DNA from: Longimicrobiales bacterium
GTDB taxonomy: Bacteria > Gemmatimonadota > Gemmatimonadetes > Longimicrobiales > Gaopeijiaceae
Length of the DNA stretch: 64,000 nucleotides
Reading direction: 5' to 3'
Assembly: GCA_958296005.1 (NCBI GenBank)
Contig: CATQHQ010000001.1
Location: forward strand, 1,070,134-1,134,133
Below the pieces are notes generated by a model, which had not been told where the DNA came from, searched no databases, and saw only the letters and a program-made list of their open reading frames with translations. The position numbers and the translations under genes are program-made. Of the stretch, positions 33,894 through 43,922 are shown piece by piece; position 1 is the first letter of the stretch, and every line of letters begins with the position of its first letter.

Positions 33894-35814
33894 CGCCCGA
33901 CGGCGCGCCGCCGACCGGTCCGTCCAGCCCCACGAGCCCCAGCAGCCGCAACGCGTTGGTGGACGTGGCGGTTCCCGAACGAAGGCGGTAGTCGAAGACG
34001 AGCTGATCGTCGTCGTCCTCGCGCACCGATTCCGTGAAGTGGACGGCGACGCTGCGGGCGGTCAGGTCCTCGGCATCGGCGAGGGTCAAGTCGTGGGTGG
34101 TCACGGCCCCGACGGCGTCGGACGCCAGCAGTCGGCGGACGACCGTTCGGGCGGCGATCCGTCGCTCCGCGCTGTTGGTCCCCTGAAGGATCTCGTCGAG
34201 CAGGTAGAGGGTGCCGGCTGCGTGGCACGGGGCTTCGGCGGCGTCCACGACCTGCTTGAGCCGGCGCAGTTCGGCCATGAAGAACGAGACGCCGTCGGCC
34301 AGCGAGTCCCGAACCGTCATGCTGGTGACCACCCGAAGCGACGGCAGCCGAAGGGAGCGGGCGCACACCGGCGCCCCGGCTCGGGCGAGCACCACGTTGA
34401 GGCCGATCGCCTTCAGCAGGGTGGACTTGCCCGACATGTTGGAGCCGGTCACCAGCAGAAACGAGCCTCGGGGGCCAACCTCCACGTCGTTGCGAACGCA
34501 GGCGACCGGGGGAAGAAGGGGGTGGCCAAGCGATCGTCCGCGCACGGTGTCGGCGTCGGGGTCGAGCGTCGGCATCTTCCAGTCGGGATGGTCGGCGGCA
34601 AGGGCGGCCAGCGCCGCCAGGGCTTCGGCTTCCCCCATTGCCCGCAGCCAGTCCCGCACTCTGTGGCCGGACCGACCCTTCCAGCGCTCCAGCGCGGCCA
34701 GGACGTGCACGTCCCAGAAGAGGACCAGCGCCAGCGACACGTGGAAGAGAGGCGACCGACGCAGGTCCGCCATGTCCAGGAGTCGCCGAAGCCGCTGGAT
34801 CTCTCGGTGGGCAGGGCAGCGGGACGAGTCGTCGCCGCCGATGCGCTCCCGGATCGCGGCGAAGCAGTGCGACTTGAAGCCGTTGCTGGAGTTGGCCAAA
34901 TGAGCCAGGACGGGTCCGTAGCCCCGCACGCCGGATTCGCCGTCGTCCGCTTCGGAGAAGACGCGGGAGATCGCCTTCCAGCGGGGCCACAGAACCGCCA
35001 GCGAGGCCAGCAGGGGCCAAGCCGCGACCGCGCCGGGCGCCACGCCGAGGAAGTAGAGCGCAAGGCCCGCCACGTTCATCGGCGGCAGGACCGCGGCTGC
35101 CCACCGGAGCCCGCGGCGCCTGGGAAGCCAAGCAGCGTCTTCGGCCCATCGGAGGAAGCGGCTGGCTTCGTGGTCGGCGGCGTTGTGGACGGCTGCTGCC
35201 AGGCGGCCCTCTGCCGCCAGCTGGACCTCTGCCGCCAGCTGGACCTCGGCGGCCAGGCGGTCGCGAAAGCCGAGCGCCGCGGCGAGCTCGCTCACTGCCT
35301 CCTGACGCGCCGCAACCGTGTCCGTGTCCGCCCCGGAGAGGAGCCAGTCGCGAAGCGTCCGCTGGCCGTGGGGGGTTCCGCTGGTGCCGACCAGGTGCAG
35401 CAGGGAGGCGCGACCGTACAGGTCGAGGTCCTTGGCGTAGTCGTGGTCGTCCGGGGGCGTCTCGGCGCGCGGCGAGGGCAAGTCGTCCCAGCGCCGCTCC
35501 ACCCGAGCGATGCCCCGACGGTTGATCTCCGCCATCAGCTCGGCGCGGCGGCGTCGACGCCTCGCCCGTCTCTGTCCCACCACCAGAAGCCCGAAGATCA
35601 GCGCCGCGCTGGCCGCGAGTCCCCATGCGGCCCAGTGCCAGTCGGCCGAGGAAAGCGCCCAGGCGCCGGAAACGGCGGCCGCGAAGGTGGCGAGGCGGAT
35701 CCGTCCGTAGCTCCGAACCGTTCGGTCGGCCAAGGCGGCGGCATCGTCGGAGCGGGCAGCCCGGCTGGCGTAGGTCGGCCGGGGGTCGCCGGCGGGTGGT
35801 GGGAGGCGATCCAT
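33868..35814 (-). CDS. Membrane-anchored MutS-like ATPase
   Basis: The 648-aa protein has a C-terminal MutS-family ATPase domain: Walker A VTGSNMSGKSTLLKAIGLN near residue 460, LADGVSFFMAELRRLK, Walker B LYLLDEILQGTNSAER near 538, and VTTHDLTLA. Hydrophobic segments near residues 45-80 and 225-265 suggest membrane anchoring. Mismatch-recognition domain I is absent, so this is not classical MutS. Related membrane MutS-like proteins are known in several phyla but their role is unclear. A short in-frame repeat (LAAEVQLAAEVQLAAEGRLAA) lies near residue 190. ATG at 35814 is the first start after a stretch with no support. Confidence 0.8.
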   Translation of the reverse strand: MDRLPPPAGDPRPTYASRAARSDDAAALADRTVRSYGRIRLATFAAAVSGAWALSSADWHWAAWGLAASAALIFGLLVVGQRRARRRRRRAELMAEINRRGIARVERRWDDLPSPRAETPPDDHDYAKDLDLYGRASLLHLVGTSGTPHGQRTLRDWLLSGADTDTVAARQEAVSELAAALGFRDRLAAEVQLAAEVQLAAEGRLAAAVHNAADHEASRFLRWAEDAAWLPRRRGLRWAAAVLPPMNVAGLALYFLGVAPGAVAAWPLLASLAVLWPRWKAISRVFSEADDGESGVRGYGPVLAHLANSSNGFKSHCFAAIRERIGGDDSSRCPAHREIQRLRRLLDMADLRRSPLFHVSLALVLFWDVHVLAALERWKGRSGHRVRDWLRAMGEAEALAALAALAADHPDWKMPTLDPDADTVRGRSLGHPLLPPVACVRNDVEVGPRGSFLLVTGSNMSGKSTLLKAIGLNVVLARAGAPVCARSLRLPSLRVVTSMTVRDSLADGVSFFMAELRRLKQVVDAAEAPCHAAGTLYLLDEILQGTNSAERRIAARTVVRRLLASDAVGAVTTHDLTLADAEDLTARSVAVHFTESVREDDDDQLVFDYRLRSGTATSTNALRLLGLVGLDGPVGGAPSGVTDPSASG

Positions 35815-35952
35815 GGTGGACAAGGTACTTAGGCGGGGCTGTCGCAGGGAGCTTGCCGGCCACCGGAGTCGCCATCGGAGGGTTGCGTTGCCCGGCGGGG
35901 TGTTGGGCGGTACCGTGGGCGGTGGACTGGCACATCGCATGGAGGCCCCGAA

Positions 35953-37092
35953 ATGGCAACTGCAGCCCCCGCTCATCGCCGCCGCCCGCCCGCCCTGGCA
36001 CAGATGAACGTGCTGGCCGCCCTGGCCGTTTCCCTTGCAGCCGGGTGCGCCTCGTCGGGGGGAAGCGCGCTTCCGGACCTGGACGCGTTCAACTCTCCGG
36101 ACGCCGCCTGCTACGACCGTTCGGTCCAGCCCCAAACGTCGGTCGTGGACGCCCACGTGCACTTTCGTCCCTTCGGCGGCCCCGCCATTCCCTTCGACGA
36201 AGTGATCGGCTACATGCGAGACACGGGGGTCCGCTTCGTGAACGTGTACGGGATCGGTCAGACGCTGCCGTCGTCGTCGCCCTGCACGTACTACCTGGAC
36301 TGCCTCGGGACGCCGGTCGTGTCGTCGCTTCGGAACGACTTCGTCAACGCGGCCAACTTGGCGGCCAACCCGCCCCAGGGGATCCACGTCACCCTTTCCA
36401 TGACCTTCCCCGACATGGCGGAGCCCGAGACGGTGCTCCATGGGATGGAACTCCTGGACAGGGAGTTTCCCGGCATGTTCCGCTGGATGGGCGAGGTCAA
36501 CGTGGTCAAGCAGGCCCTCTTCCGCAACGGCCACACGGTGGTGCCCAGCGAAGCCATAGCCGAATGGGCGCCTTTCATGACAACGTTGCGCGAGCGCGGC
36601 ATTCCCCTTGCCCTCCACTTGGATATGGGCAACGACGAGGAGCCCCTCAAGTACCTTCCCCTTATGCAGGAAGTACTGTCGCTGTATCCGGACAACAAGA
36701 TCGTGTGGGTGCACATGGGGCTGTCGCTCCAACTCAAGTTGATGCCCGCCGTCGAGCACGTCCCGGTGATGCGCTCGATGCTGGACCGCCATCCCAACCT
36801 GATGCTGGATATCGCCTGGCGGGTGCTCGAGGACCACTACTTCTCCAAGGCCGAACACCAGCCGGAGTACGTCGCATTTCTGAACGAGTACTCGGACCGA
36901 ATCCTAACGGGAACCGACTTCCTCGCTTCGCGCAACAAGGACTTCGCCGTCTACAAGGAAGAGCTGGAGGCGACCAGCCGCATCAACCGACGCCTGAACG
37001 ACGAGGCGTTTCGCAACATCGCTTTAGGACAGAACTACTTCCGCCTGATGGACCTGAACTACGAAGCGCCGCCCGTGTGCGCCGCCCCATGA
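35953..37092 (+). CDS. Lipoprotein amidohydrolase (Amidohydro_2-like TIM barrel)
   Basis: The 379-aa protein has a basic n-region, a hydrophobic core and a lipobox (VSLAAGCAS, Cys32), so it should be a lipoprotein. The mature part is an amidohydrolase-like barrel with metal-ligand candidates SVVDAHVHFRPF, LALHLDMG, IVWVHMG and a late Asp in LTGTDFLAS. GGAGG lies 7 nt before the ATG at 35953, supporting this start over Met18. The substrate is unknown. The gene is divergent from the MutS-like gene and overlaps the following peptidase gene by 4 nt, so the two may act on related extracytoplasmic substrates. Confidence 0.82.
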   Translation: MATAAPAHRRRPPALAQMNVLAALAVSLAAGCASSGGSALPDLDAFNSPDAACYDRSVQPQTSVVDAHVHFRPFGGPAIPFDEVIGYMRDTGVRFVNVYGIGQTLPSSSPCTYYLDCLGTPVVSSLRNDFVNAANLAANPPQGIHVTLSMTFPDMAEPETVLHGMELLDREFPGMFRWMGEVNVVKQALFRNGHTVVPSEAIAEWAPFMTTLRERGIPLALHLDMGNDEEPLKYLPLMQEVLSLYPDNKIVWVHMGLSLQLKLMPAVEHVPVMRSMLDRHPNLMLDIAWRVLEDHYFSKAEHQPEYVAFLNEYSDRILTGTDFLASRNKDFAVYKEELEATSRINRRLNDEAFRNIALGQNYFRLMDLNYEAPPVCAAP

Positions 37093-39473
37093 CGAAACCA
37101 ACAACGATGCCGACGACAACAAACCTCGCCCGCCTCTTCGCCTGCTCCGGTCCCTTCGCCGTTGCCGCCCTCCTGGCCATTGCGACGCCCGTCGTGGGAC
37201 AAGCCACAACAGGGCAGGTCACGGACCGGGAGTACGCCCGGGCGGAGCAGTTCCTGCCGTGGAACGCGGCCAAGCTGGTCTCCGGCGACCAAGTCGCTCC
37301 CGAGTTCTTCGACGGCGACCGCTTCTGGTTCCGAAGCCGAACGTCCACGGGCCACGAGTTCGTCGTGGTGGACCCGGCCGCCGCCTCCCGCGTCCCGGCG
37401 TTCGACCACGCCCGCCTAGCCTCCGCGCTCTCGGTGGCGGCGGACACAGCCTACGAAGGCGGAGCGTTGCCGTTCGACGAGTTCGAGTTCGTGAACGGAG
37501 GCGGCGCGATACGCTTTCACGTCGCCGACTCGGTGCGATGGACGTGCGACCTTGCCGGCTACGCGTGTTCCGGGCCGGAGGCGGTTCCGCAGCGCTCCGA
37601 CGCCGAAAGACCGTCGCCGGACGGGCGCTGGATCGCCTTCGCAAGGGACGAGAACCTCTGGGTCAGGGACGCCGACGGCGGAGAGGAGACCCAGCTGAGC
37701 CGCGACGGCGAGGAAGACTTCGGCTACGGCGCCGTCCCCGAAGGATGCTGCCAGGAGATCACCAACCGTCGGCAGGAACAGGAGCGTCCGCCGGTCCTGC
37801 AGTGGTCGCCGGACTCCCGGCGCATCGCCACCCACCGCTACGACGAGCGCAACGTGGAGCGCCTTCACCTGCTGGAAGCTGCCGACGGCAGGCCGGTCCT
37901 TCACTCGTGGGCGTACGCGATGCCCGGCGACTCGGTCGTGCCCACCTCCGAGCTTTGGATCTTCGACGTCGACAACGGGGGTTCCGTGCGCGCCCAAGTC
38001 GAGCCCCAGCCCGGCTTCTTCACGCGGGGCGACACGGCCTACGTGGACGTGCAGTGGAGTGCGGACGGCCGCCACGTCTTCTACACCCACCGGAGCCGCG
38101 ACTTCAAGACGTACAAGCTGTACAAGGTGGACGCCGCCACCGGTGCCGCAACCGAGCTGCTCGAGGAGACCGGGCCGACCTACGTCGAGCTGAACCAGCT
38201 CACGTACTCGCCGCCGGCGTGGCGGGTGCTCGGCGACGGCGCCGAGTTCTTGTGGTGGTCGGAGCGGGACGGCTTCGGGCACCTGTACCTGTACGACGGC
38301 GACGGGACGCTCAAGGGCCGGGTCACGGAGGGCCCATGGCTGGTCGAGGAACTGATCGCAGTGGACGAGGAGAGCCGCACGGCGTACTTCACCGCCGCAG
38401 GTCGCGAGGAAGGCCGTCACCCGTACTTCACCCACTTCTACAGCGCCAGCCTGGACGGTTCCGGCGCGCGGTTGCTAACGCCGGAGGACGCGGTCCATCG
38501 GGTCGTGGCCTCGCCCTCGGGCCGCTACTTCGTCAACACCTACTCGACGCCCGAGACGCCGCCGGTGACCGTGGTGCGCGGGCGGGACGGGAGCGTGCGC
38601 CTGACCGTCGAAACCGCCGACGTCTCCCGGCTCGAGGAAGCCGGGTGGATCCCGCCGGTACCGTTCGAGGCTCGGGGCCGGGACGGCGTCACTCCCGTCT
38701 ACGGCCTCCTCTGGTTCCCGTCGAGCTTCGATCCGACGCAGAGCTATCCGGTCGTGGACTACATCTATCCGGGTCCGCAGATCGGCGCCGTCACGCGCTA
38801 CGACTTCTCGGCCGCCGGGCGCGGCAACGGCCGGGCGCTTGCCGAGCTGGGCTTCGTCGTCTTCGCCGTGGACGCCTTCGGGACCCCGATGCGCTCCAAG
38901 GCGTTCCACGACGGCTACTACGGCAACATGGGCGACAACGGCTTGCCCGATCACATCTCCGCCCTCAAGGAGCTTGCGGGTCGGCATCCGCAGCTGGACT
39001 TGGGTCGGGTCGGCATCTTCGGTCACTCCGGCGGCGGATTTTCTTCCACCGACGCGATCCTGCGGTACCCCGACTTCTTCAAGGTCGCGGTGTCGGGTGC
39101 CGGCAACCACGACAACCGGGGCTACCACTTCCCATGGGGCGAGAAGTATCAGGGCCTGCTGGAGGAGAACGCCGACGGGACCGACAACTACGACAGCCAA
39201 GCGAACCAGAACTTGGCGGCAAACCTCAAGGGCAAGCTGCTGCTGCACTACGGCACCCTGGACGACAACGTTCACCCGAACATGACGATCCGCGTCGTCG
39301 ACGAGCTGATCCGGCACAACAAGGACTTCGACATGTTCGTGCTTCCCAACCGGAACCACGGCTACTCCAACGAGCCCTACGTGGTGCGGAGAACGTGGGA
39401 CTACTTCGTCGAGCACCTGCTGGGCAAGACGCCGCCGAGGGAGTACGAAGTCACGGGGCCGTCGGGGCGGTAG
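37089..39473 (+). CDS. Secreted S9 (dipeptidyl peptidase IV-like) peptidase
   Basis: The 794-aa protein has a signal peptide (FAVAALLAIATPVVGQA), an N-terminal beta-propeller of the DPP IV type (RWIAFARDENLWVRDADGG, VLQWSPDSRRIATHRYDER) and a C-terminal alpha/beta-hydrolase domain. The nucleophile is in GIFGHSGGGFSS near residue 645, the Asp near GTLDDNVH about 724, and the His in LPNRNHGYS about 757. It should cleave dipeptides or short peptides outside the cytoplasm. ATG at 37089 overlaps the amidohydrolase stop. It overlaps the convergent carrier gene by 23 nt. Confidence 0.9.
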   Translation: MTKPTTMPTTTNLARLFACSGPFAVAALLAIATPVVGQATTGQVTDREYARAEQFLPWNAAKLVSGDQVAPEFFDGDRFWFRSRTSTGHEFVVVDPAAASRVPAFDHARLASALSVAADTAYEGGALPFDEFEFVNGGGAIRFHVADSVRWTCDLAGYACSGPEAVPQRSDAERPSPDGRWIAFARDENLWVRDADGGEETQLSRDGEEDFGYGAVPEGCCQEITNRRQEQERPPVLQWSPDSRRIATHRYDERNVERLHLLEAADGRPVLHSWAYAMPGDSVVPTSELWIFDVDNGGSVRAQVEPQPGFFTRGDTAYVDVQWSADGRHVFYTHRSRDFKTYKLYKVDAATGAATELLEETGPTYVELNQLTYSPPAWRVLGDGAEFLWWSERDGFGHLYLYDGDGTLKGRVTEGPWLVEELIAVDEESRTAYFTAAGREEGRHPYFTHFYSASLDGSGARLLTPEDAVHRVVASPSGRYFVNTYSTPETPPVTVVRGRDGSVRLTVETADVSRLEEAGWIPPVPFEARGRDGVTPVYGLLWFPSSFDPTQSYPVVDYIYPGPQIGAVTRYDFSAAGRGNGRALAELGFVVFAVDAFGTPMRSKAFHDGYYGNMGDNGLPDHISALKELAGRHPQLDLGRVGIFGHSGGGFSSTDAILRYPDFFKVAVSGAGNHDNRGYHFPWGEKYQGLLEENADGTDNYDSQANQNLAANLKGKLLLHYGTLDDNVHPNMTIRVVDELIRHNKDFDMFVLPNRNHGYSNEPYVVRRTWDYFVEHLLGKTPPREYEVTGPSGR

Positions 39474-40872
39474 GAGCGGTCGCCGCCTTCCTCGCCTGCG
39501 CGGTCGCCAGCCCTGCCGACAGCGCGATCCACAACCCGGCCAGCGGCGCCGCCGTCATCGCCAGCGCGGCAACGCCCAGCCCGAACGCCGCCAGCACTCC
39601 GTCGATCCCGGCCCCGGCCACGTCGCCGCCACGGTAGAGGAAGACGTCGACCACCGGCTTCGCCTTGTACTTCTCCCTCGACGTGACGACGCTGAAGAGA
39701 GTCTCCCGGGCGGGGCGCGAAATCGCGTAGCGAGTGGCGCGGTGGACGGCGTCGAAGACGAGCATCACGCCCAGCAACGGCCAGACGGCCAGGCTCGCGA
39801 AGCCGACCGCCGTCACCAGCGCCAGGATCGACAGCGTCCAGCCGATGCCCAGCCACTTGATCAGGCGGGCGGTGACGAACACCTGGAGCAGCAAGGTCGC
39901 GGCCTGAGCCACGAAGTTGAAGAAGGCGAAGCTGTCCACCCGCTGGCTGAAGGTGTCCGTGGCGTTGAGGATCAGGTTCGCTTCGGCGAAGTAGATCATG
40001 GTGTTGGAGATCGCCATGAAGACCACCCAGAGGCCGATCCCCAGCATGTACGGGGACGTGACGACGATCTTGGCGCCCTCCCAGAACGTTCCGCCGGTGG
40101 CCTTCCCCCGGGGTTGCTGCGCACGGGGCACGGCCTCCGCCCCAGCAGGTGCGCCTTCCGGTCGAGTCGTCATGCGGTCGATCGCGAGCATCACCAGAAC
40201 CGCGCAGACGTAGAACCCGCACGCCACCAGCATGAGGCTTCCCGGGAGGTAGGCCGACTCGCCGGCGGATCGGCTGGCCAGACCCGTCAGCCAGCTTCCA
40301 GCGATGGAGCCCAGGGTGCCGCCGGCCCCGATGAAGGCGAAGAGCCGCTTGCCCTGATCGAAGCTGAAGATGTCCACCATGAACGCCCAGAAGACGCTGG
40401 TCATGAAGAGGTTCACGACGCTGAGCCACACGTAGTACGTATAGCCGACGCCCCTTGCCAGCCCGGTCTCGGCCTCGGTGCCGATGACGCCGCCTCCGGT
40501 CGCGGCGTCCCAGAAGAGAAGGGTGGCGAAGCCGATCAAGCAGGTCGTCACGAAGAGGTACCAGATCGGGATGAAGCGGCGACGGTCCATCCGCGCCACT
40601 ACGCCGCCGAACGCCAAGACGACCACCAGCGACGCCGCCGACGTCGCCACGAAGAGCCAGCGCAGGTCGTCCATCCCTCGGGACACGCCCATGGCGTCCC
40701 GCACGGGCCGCAGGAAGAAGTACCCGCACAGGACGAGGAAGAAGAAGAGCGCGGACAGCAGAGCCAGCGGGCGCTCTCTTGCCTCCATGCCGCGGAGGGA
40801 GACGGCGCCGAACCCGAGCACCACCGCCACGGCCACGGACCAGACGACGGACTGCCCGAACCAAGACGACAT
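39451..40872 (-). CDS. NTP/NDP-exchanger-like membrane carrier (paralog 1)
   Basis: The 473-aa protein is very hydrophobic with about 12 membrane spans (ALLSALFFFLVLCGYFFLRPVRDAMG, YYVWLSVVNLFMTSVFWAFM). The pattern matches the bacterial relatives of the ATP/ADP translocase family: FLRPVRDAMG near the start, DIFSFDQGKRLFAFIGAGGTLG in the middle and RYAISRPARETLFSVV near the end. In free-living bacteria the substrate of such carriers is not established. The C-terminus has a run of Ala-Pro-Thr repeats. ATG at 40872 is used. The gene is divergent from a homologous carrier, 191 nt away. Confidence 0.8.
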   Translation of the reverse strand: MSSWFGQSVVWSVAVAVVLGFGAVSLRGMEARERPLALLSALFFFLVLCGYFFLRPVRDAMGVSRGMDDLRWLFVATSAASLVVVLAFGGVVARMDRRRFIPIWYLFVTTCLIGFATLLFWDAATGGGVIGTEAETGLARGVGYTYYVWLSVVNLFMTSVFWAFMVDIFSFDQGKRLFAFIGAGGTLGSIAGSWLTGLASRSAGESAYLPGSLMLVACGFYVCAVLVMLAIDRMTTRPEGAPAGAEAVPRAQQPRGKATGGTFWEGAKIVVTSPYMLGIGLWVVFMAISNTMIYFAEANLILNATDTFSQRVDSFAFFNFVAQAATLLLQVFVTARLIKWLGIGWTLSILALVTAVGFASLAVWPLLGVMLVFDAVHRATRYAISRPARETLFSVVTSREKYKAKPVVDVFLYRGGDVAGAGIDGVLAAFGLGVAALAMTAAPLAGLWIALSAGLATAQARKAATAPTAPTAP

Positions 40873-41063
40873 CGCCACGTTCTCTAGGGTTGCGGTCCGC
40901 TCCGCCTGCCGGTCCGCGTCAAAAGGGATTGAGCGCCAATGATTAGAAGGCCATCTTCCGTTGGGAGCAAGTCGGCTTCGCTCCCCGCGGCGGACTCGGC
41001 GACCGCCGTCGCAACCGGCCGTCGCCCGCAACCGGCCCGCCAGCCACTGCCGCGCCACCGCCT

Positions 41064-42386
41064 GTGAGCCCACCCGCCTTCCTCGTCCGCATGATCGCCC
41101 TCGCGACCGGAATCCGGCCCGACGAGGCGCGCGCGGTTCTGGTCTCCGGCGCGTACTTCTTCTTCATCTTGTCGGCGTACTACGTGATCCGGCCGATCCG
41201 GGAGGAGATGGCCGTTGCCGGGGGGATCGAGAACATCCCGTGGCTCTTCACCGCGACGCTCGTGGGAACGCTTCTCGTCCACCCGTTGTTTACGACGGTC
41301 GTCTCCCGCCTGCCCCGCAGGCAGTTCGTGTCGGGCACCTACCGCTTCGCCATGGTCAACCTGGTCGTCTTCTTCGTGCTGATGAAGACGTTGCCGGACG
41401 AGGCGACGGTGTGGGTGGGCCGCTTGTTCTTCGTGTGGGTCGCGGTGTTCAACCTCTTCGTGGTGTCGGTCTTCTGGTCGTTCATGACCGACATCTTCCG
41501 GGAGGGCCAAGGCCGCAGGCTGTTCGGACTCGTGAGCGCCGGAGGGGGGCTGGGCGCGATCGCCGGATCGGCGATCACCGGGTTCACGGTGACGAGCTTG
41601 GGGCCCGTCAACCTGCTGTGGTTCTCAATCGTCCTGATCGAGTGCGCGGTGTACTGCGTGAAGCAGCTGGACAGGCTGTTCGTGCCTTCGCTGGGCACCG
41701 GCGCAGCCCCGGCGACCGTCTCCAGCGAGATCATCGGCGGATCCGCGTGGGACGGGATCAAGAGGCTGTCCCGCTCCCCCTACCTGCTGGGCATCTCGGC
41801 GTTCATGCTCCTCTTCACGATCGGTTCGACCTTCCTCTACCAGATCCAGGCAACGATCGTCGCCACCAACTTCGCCGGCTCGGCGGAACGAACCGCCGTC
41901 TTCGCGCGCCTGGACTTGGCGGTGAACATCCTGACGCTGCTCACCCAGCTCTTTCTCACCAGCCGGATCCTCAAGTGGCTGGGCGTAGGGATCACGTTGG
42001 CGCTGCTGCCGCTGATCAGCGTCGTGGGGTTCGCGGTTCTGGGAACGGCGCCCGTGCTTGCCGTATTCGTGATCTTCCAAGTGCTCAGGCGAGCCGGCGA
42101 CTACGCGGTTGCTCGTCCCACGCGGGAGATCCTGTACACGGTCCTTCCCCGGAGCGACAAGTACAAGGCGAAGAACTTCAACGACACCTTCGTCTACCGC
42201 ACGGGCGACCAGATCGGGGCATGGTCGTTCGCTGGCTTGTCCGTGCTGGGCCTAGGGACCTCGGCGATGGCGCTTGTGATGGTGCCGGTGTCGGCGTTGT
42301 GGCTGCTGGTGGCGTTGTGGCTGGGCCGGAAGCAGAGGGCGCTGGCCGCGGATGTGCTCCCCGTCAGAACGCCCCGATCCCCGTGA
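41064..42386 (+). CDS. NTP/NDP-exchanger-like membrane carrier (paralog 2)
   Basis: The 440-aa protein shares the key segments of paralog 1: YYVIRPIREEMAVAGG, FWSFMTDIFREGQGRRLFGL, VSAGGGLGAIAGS and YAVARPTREILYTVLPRSDKYKAKNF. About 12 membrane helices are visible. GTG at 41064 begins VSPPAFLVRMIAL; no ATG is better placed. It faces away from paralog 1, so both may be driven from the shared 191-nt gap. The substrate is unknown. It overlaps the convergent dehydrogenase gene by 23 nt. Confidence 0.78.
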   Translation: MSPPAFLVRMIALATGIRPDEARAVLVSGAYFFFILSAYYVIRPIREEMAVAGGIENIPWLFTATLVGTLLVHPLFTTVVSRLPRRQFVSGTYRFAMVNLVVFFVLMKTLPDEATVWVGRLFFVWVAVFNLFVVSVFWSFMTDIFREGQGRRLFGLVSAGGGLGAIAGSAITGFTVTSLGPVNLLWFSIVLIECAVYCVKQLDRLFVPSLGTGAAPATVSSEIIGGSAWDGIKRLSRSPYLLGISAFMLLFTIGSTFLYQIQATIVATNFAGSAERTAVFARLDLAVNILTLLTQLFLTSRILKWLGVGITLALLPLISVVGFAVLGTAPVLAVFVIFQVLRRAGDYAVARPTREILYTVLPRSDKYKAKNFNDTFVYRTGDQIGAWSFAGLSVLGLGTSAMALVMVPVSALWLLVALWLGRKQRALAADVLPVRTPRSP

Positions 42387-43551
42387 TCGTCTGACCGAGC
42401 ACCAGCGAATGGATGTCGTGGGTGCCCTCGTACGTGTAGACCGACTCCAGGTTGGCCATGTGACGCATCGACGAGTACTCCGCCAAGATGCCGTTGGCGC
42501 CCAAGAGCCGCCGGGCCTCCCGCGCGATGTTGCACGCCATGTCCACGTTGGCGCGCTTCGCCAAGCTGACTTGCTGCGGGGTCATCTTGCCTTCGTCCTT
42601 TAGGCGTCCCAGCCGCAGGCAGAGGAGCTGGCCCTGGGTGATCGACGTGAGCATGTCGGCGATGCGCACCTGCTGGATCTGCTTGCCGGCGATGGGACCG
42701 TCGAACATGACCCTCTCGCCGGCGTAGTCCACCGCTTCGCAGAAGCAGGCCATCGCCGCGCCCACGGCGCCCCACGATATCCCGTAGCGAGCCTGGGTCA
42801 GGCACATCAACGGGCTGCGCATCCCGGTCGAGCCCGGCATCAAGGCGCTGGCGGGAAGTCGCACGTCCTGCAGCACCAGCTCGCTCGTGTCCGACGCCAG
42901 CAGCGACAGCTTGCCCTTCTGGTCCCGCGCGCTGAACCCCGGCGTGTCGGTGGGGACCACGAACCCGCGGATCCCCTTGGCGTCTCCCGGCGCCCGAGTC
43001 TGGGCCCACACCACCGCCACGTCGGCCATCGACCCGTTGGTGATCCACATCTTGGTGCCGTTGAGCACCCAGCCGCCGTCCGCAGTTTCCCGCGCGGTCG
43101 TGATCATCCCGGCGGGGTTCGACCCGTAGTCGGGCTCGGTAAGGCCGAAGCAGCCGATCTTCTCTCCGCTGGCAAGCTTGGGCAGCCAGTGTCGGCGGTG
43201 CTCCTCGCTTCCGAAGGCGTGGATGGGGTACATGACCAGCGCGCCCTGCACCGAGGCGAACGAGCGCAGCCCCGAGTCGCCTCGCTCCAGCTCCTGCATG
43301 ATGAGGCCGTAGGAGACGTTGCCGAGTCCCGCGCACCCGTATTCTTCCGGCAGGTTGGCGCCCAGCATCCCCAGCTCGCCGATCTCGGGCACGAGCTCCT
43401 TGGGGAAGCGCCGCTCCACGTACGCGTGGCCGATGATGGGCATCACCCGGTCTTCCACCCACTCCCGGATCGCGTCGCGAACCATCCTCTCCTCTTCCGC
43501 GAGGAGCGAGTCCACGTCGTAGAAGTCTATGCCTGCGAATCTGGAGGCCAT
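42364..43551 (-). CDS. Glutaryl-CoA dehydrogenase-like acyl-CoA dehydrogenase
   Basis: The 395-aa flavoprotein has the acyl-CoA dehydrogenase signatures [28 protein letters not shown] and [10 protein letters not shown]. The C-terminal [21 protein letters not shown] is diagnostic of the glutaryl-CoA dehydrogenase branch and contains the catalytic Glu. The expected reaction is oxidation (and decarboxylation) of glutaryl-CoA to crotonyl-CoA in lysine or tryptophan breakdown. ATG at 43551 gives the family length; earlier in-frame codons do not resemble the family. Confidence 0.88.
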   Translation of the reverse strand: MASRFAGIDFYDVDSLLAEEERMVRDAIREWVEDRVMPIIGHAYVERRFPKELVPEIGELGMLGANLPEEYGCAGLGNVSYGLIMQELERGDSGLRSFASVQGALVMYPIHAFGSEEHRRHWLPKLASGEKIGCFGLTEPDYGSNPAGMITTARETADGGWVLNGTKMWITNGSMADVAVVWAQTRAPGDAKGIRGFVVPTDTPGFSARDQKGKLSLLASDTSELVLQDVRLPASALMPGSTGMRSPLMCLTQARYGISWGAVGAAMACFCEAVDYAGERVMFDGPIAGKQIQQVRIADMLTSITQGQLLCLRLGRLKDEGKMTPQQVSLAKRANVDMACNIAREARRLLGANGILAEYSSMRHMANLESVYTYEGTHDIHSLVLGQTITGIGAF

Positions 43552-43583
43552 CGTCGTGCAGCTCCGTAAGGGGTTCGGACCAC

Positions 43584-43922
43584 CTACTCCGGCGGCCGGC
43601 GAGCGCGGAAGCGAAGGAAGCCGAACCAGAGCTCCCGTCCAGCCCTTGCGCCCAGCCACAACGTCGCGGCCACGGCGCCGAGCCAGCCGCCGATCACGAT
43701 ATCCGACGGTCGCTGAACCAGAAATATCCATGCGGCAAGGGCAGCGGCCAAGACACCGCCGAACTGCCAGCCGACGCGACTCGCCCTGGCTTTGGCCCGG
43801 ACGATGCAACTGTCGCACCAGAGGAGCCGGTCGAGGTCCGCCGCCTCTCTCGGCTCCCGGCAGCAGGAGCAGATCAGAGCGGCGTCCGTGCTTGCCGCGG
43901 CGCCGACCGACCGAGCGTTCAC
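43584..43922 (-). CDS. Small membrane protein with zinc-ribbon-like N-terminus
   Basis: The 112-aa product has four Cys arranged as CSCC, then CDSC (about residues 18-38), followed by two hydrophobic spans ([19 protein letters not shown] and [18 protein letters not shown]). GTG at 43922 overlaps the dehydrogenase stop (GTGA), which fixes the start. Zinc binding is inferred from the Cys pattern. Function unknown. Confidence 0.68.
   Translation of the reverse strand: MNARSVGAAASTDAALICSCCREPREAADLDRLLWCDSCIVRAKARASRVGWQFGGVLAAALAAWIFLVQRPSDIVIGGWLGAVAATLWLGARAGRELWFGFLRFRARRPPE

Noticed and set aside
33868..36858. 996-codon minus frame as one large MutS-like protein
   Set aside because: The part upstream of 35814 is antisense to the lipoprotein amidohydrolase and lacks any family sequence.
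36004..37092. Amidohydrolase start at the internal Met18
   Set aside because: The ATG at 35953 has GGAGG seven bases upstream, and the longer N-terminus still makes a valid lipoprotein signal.
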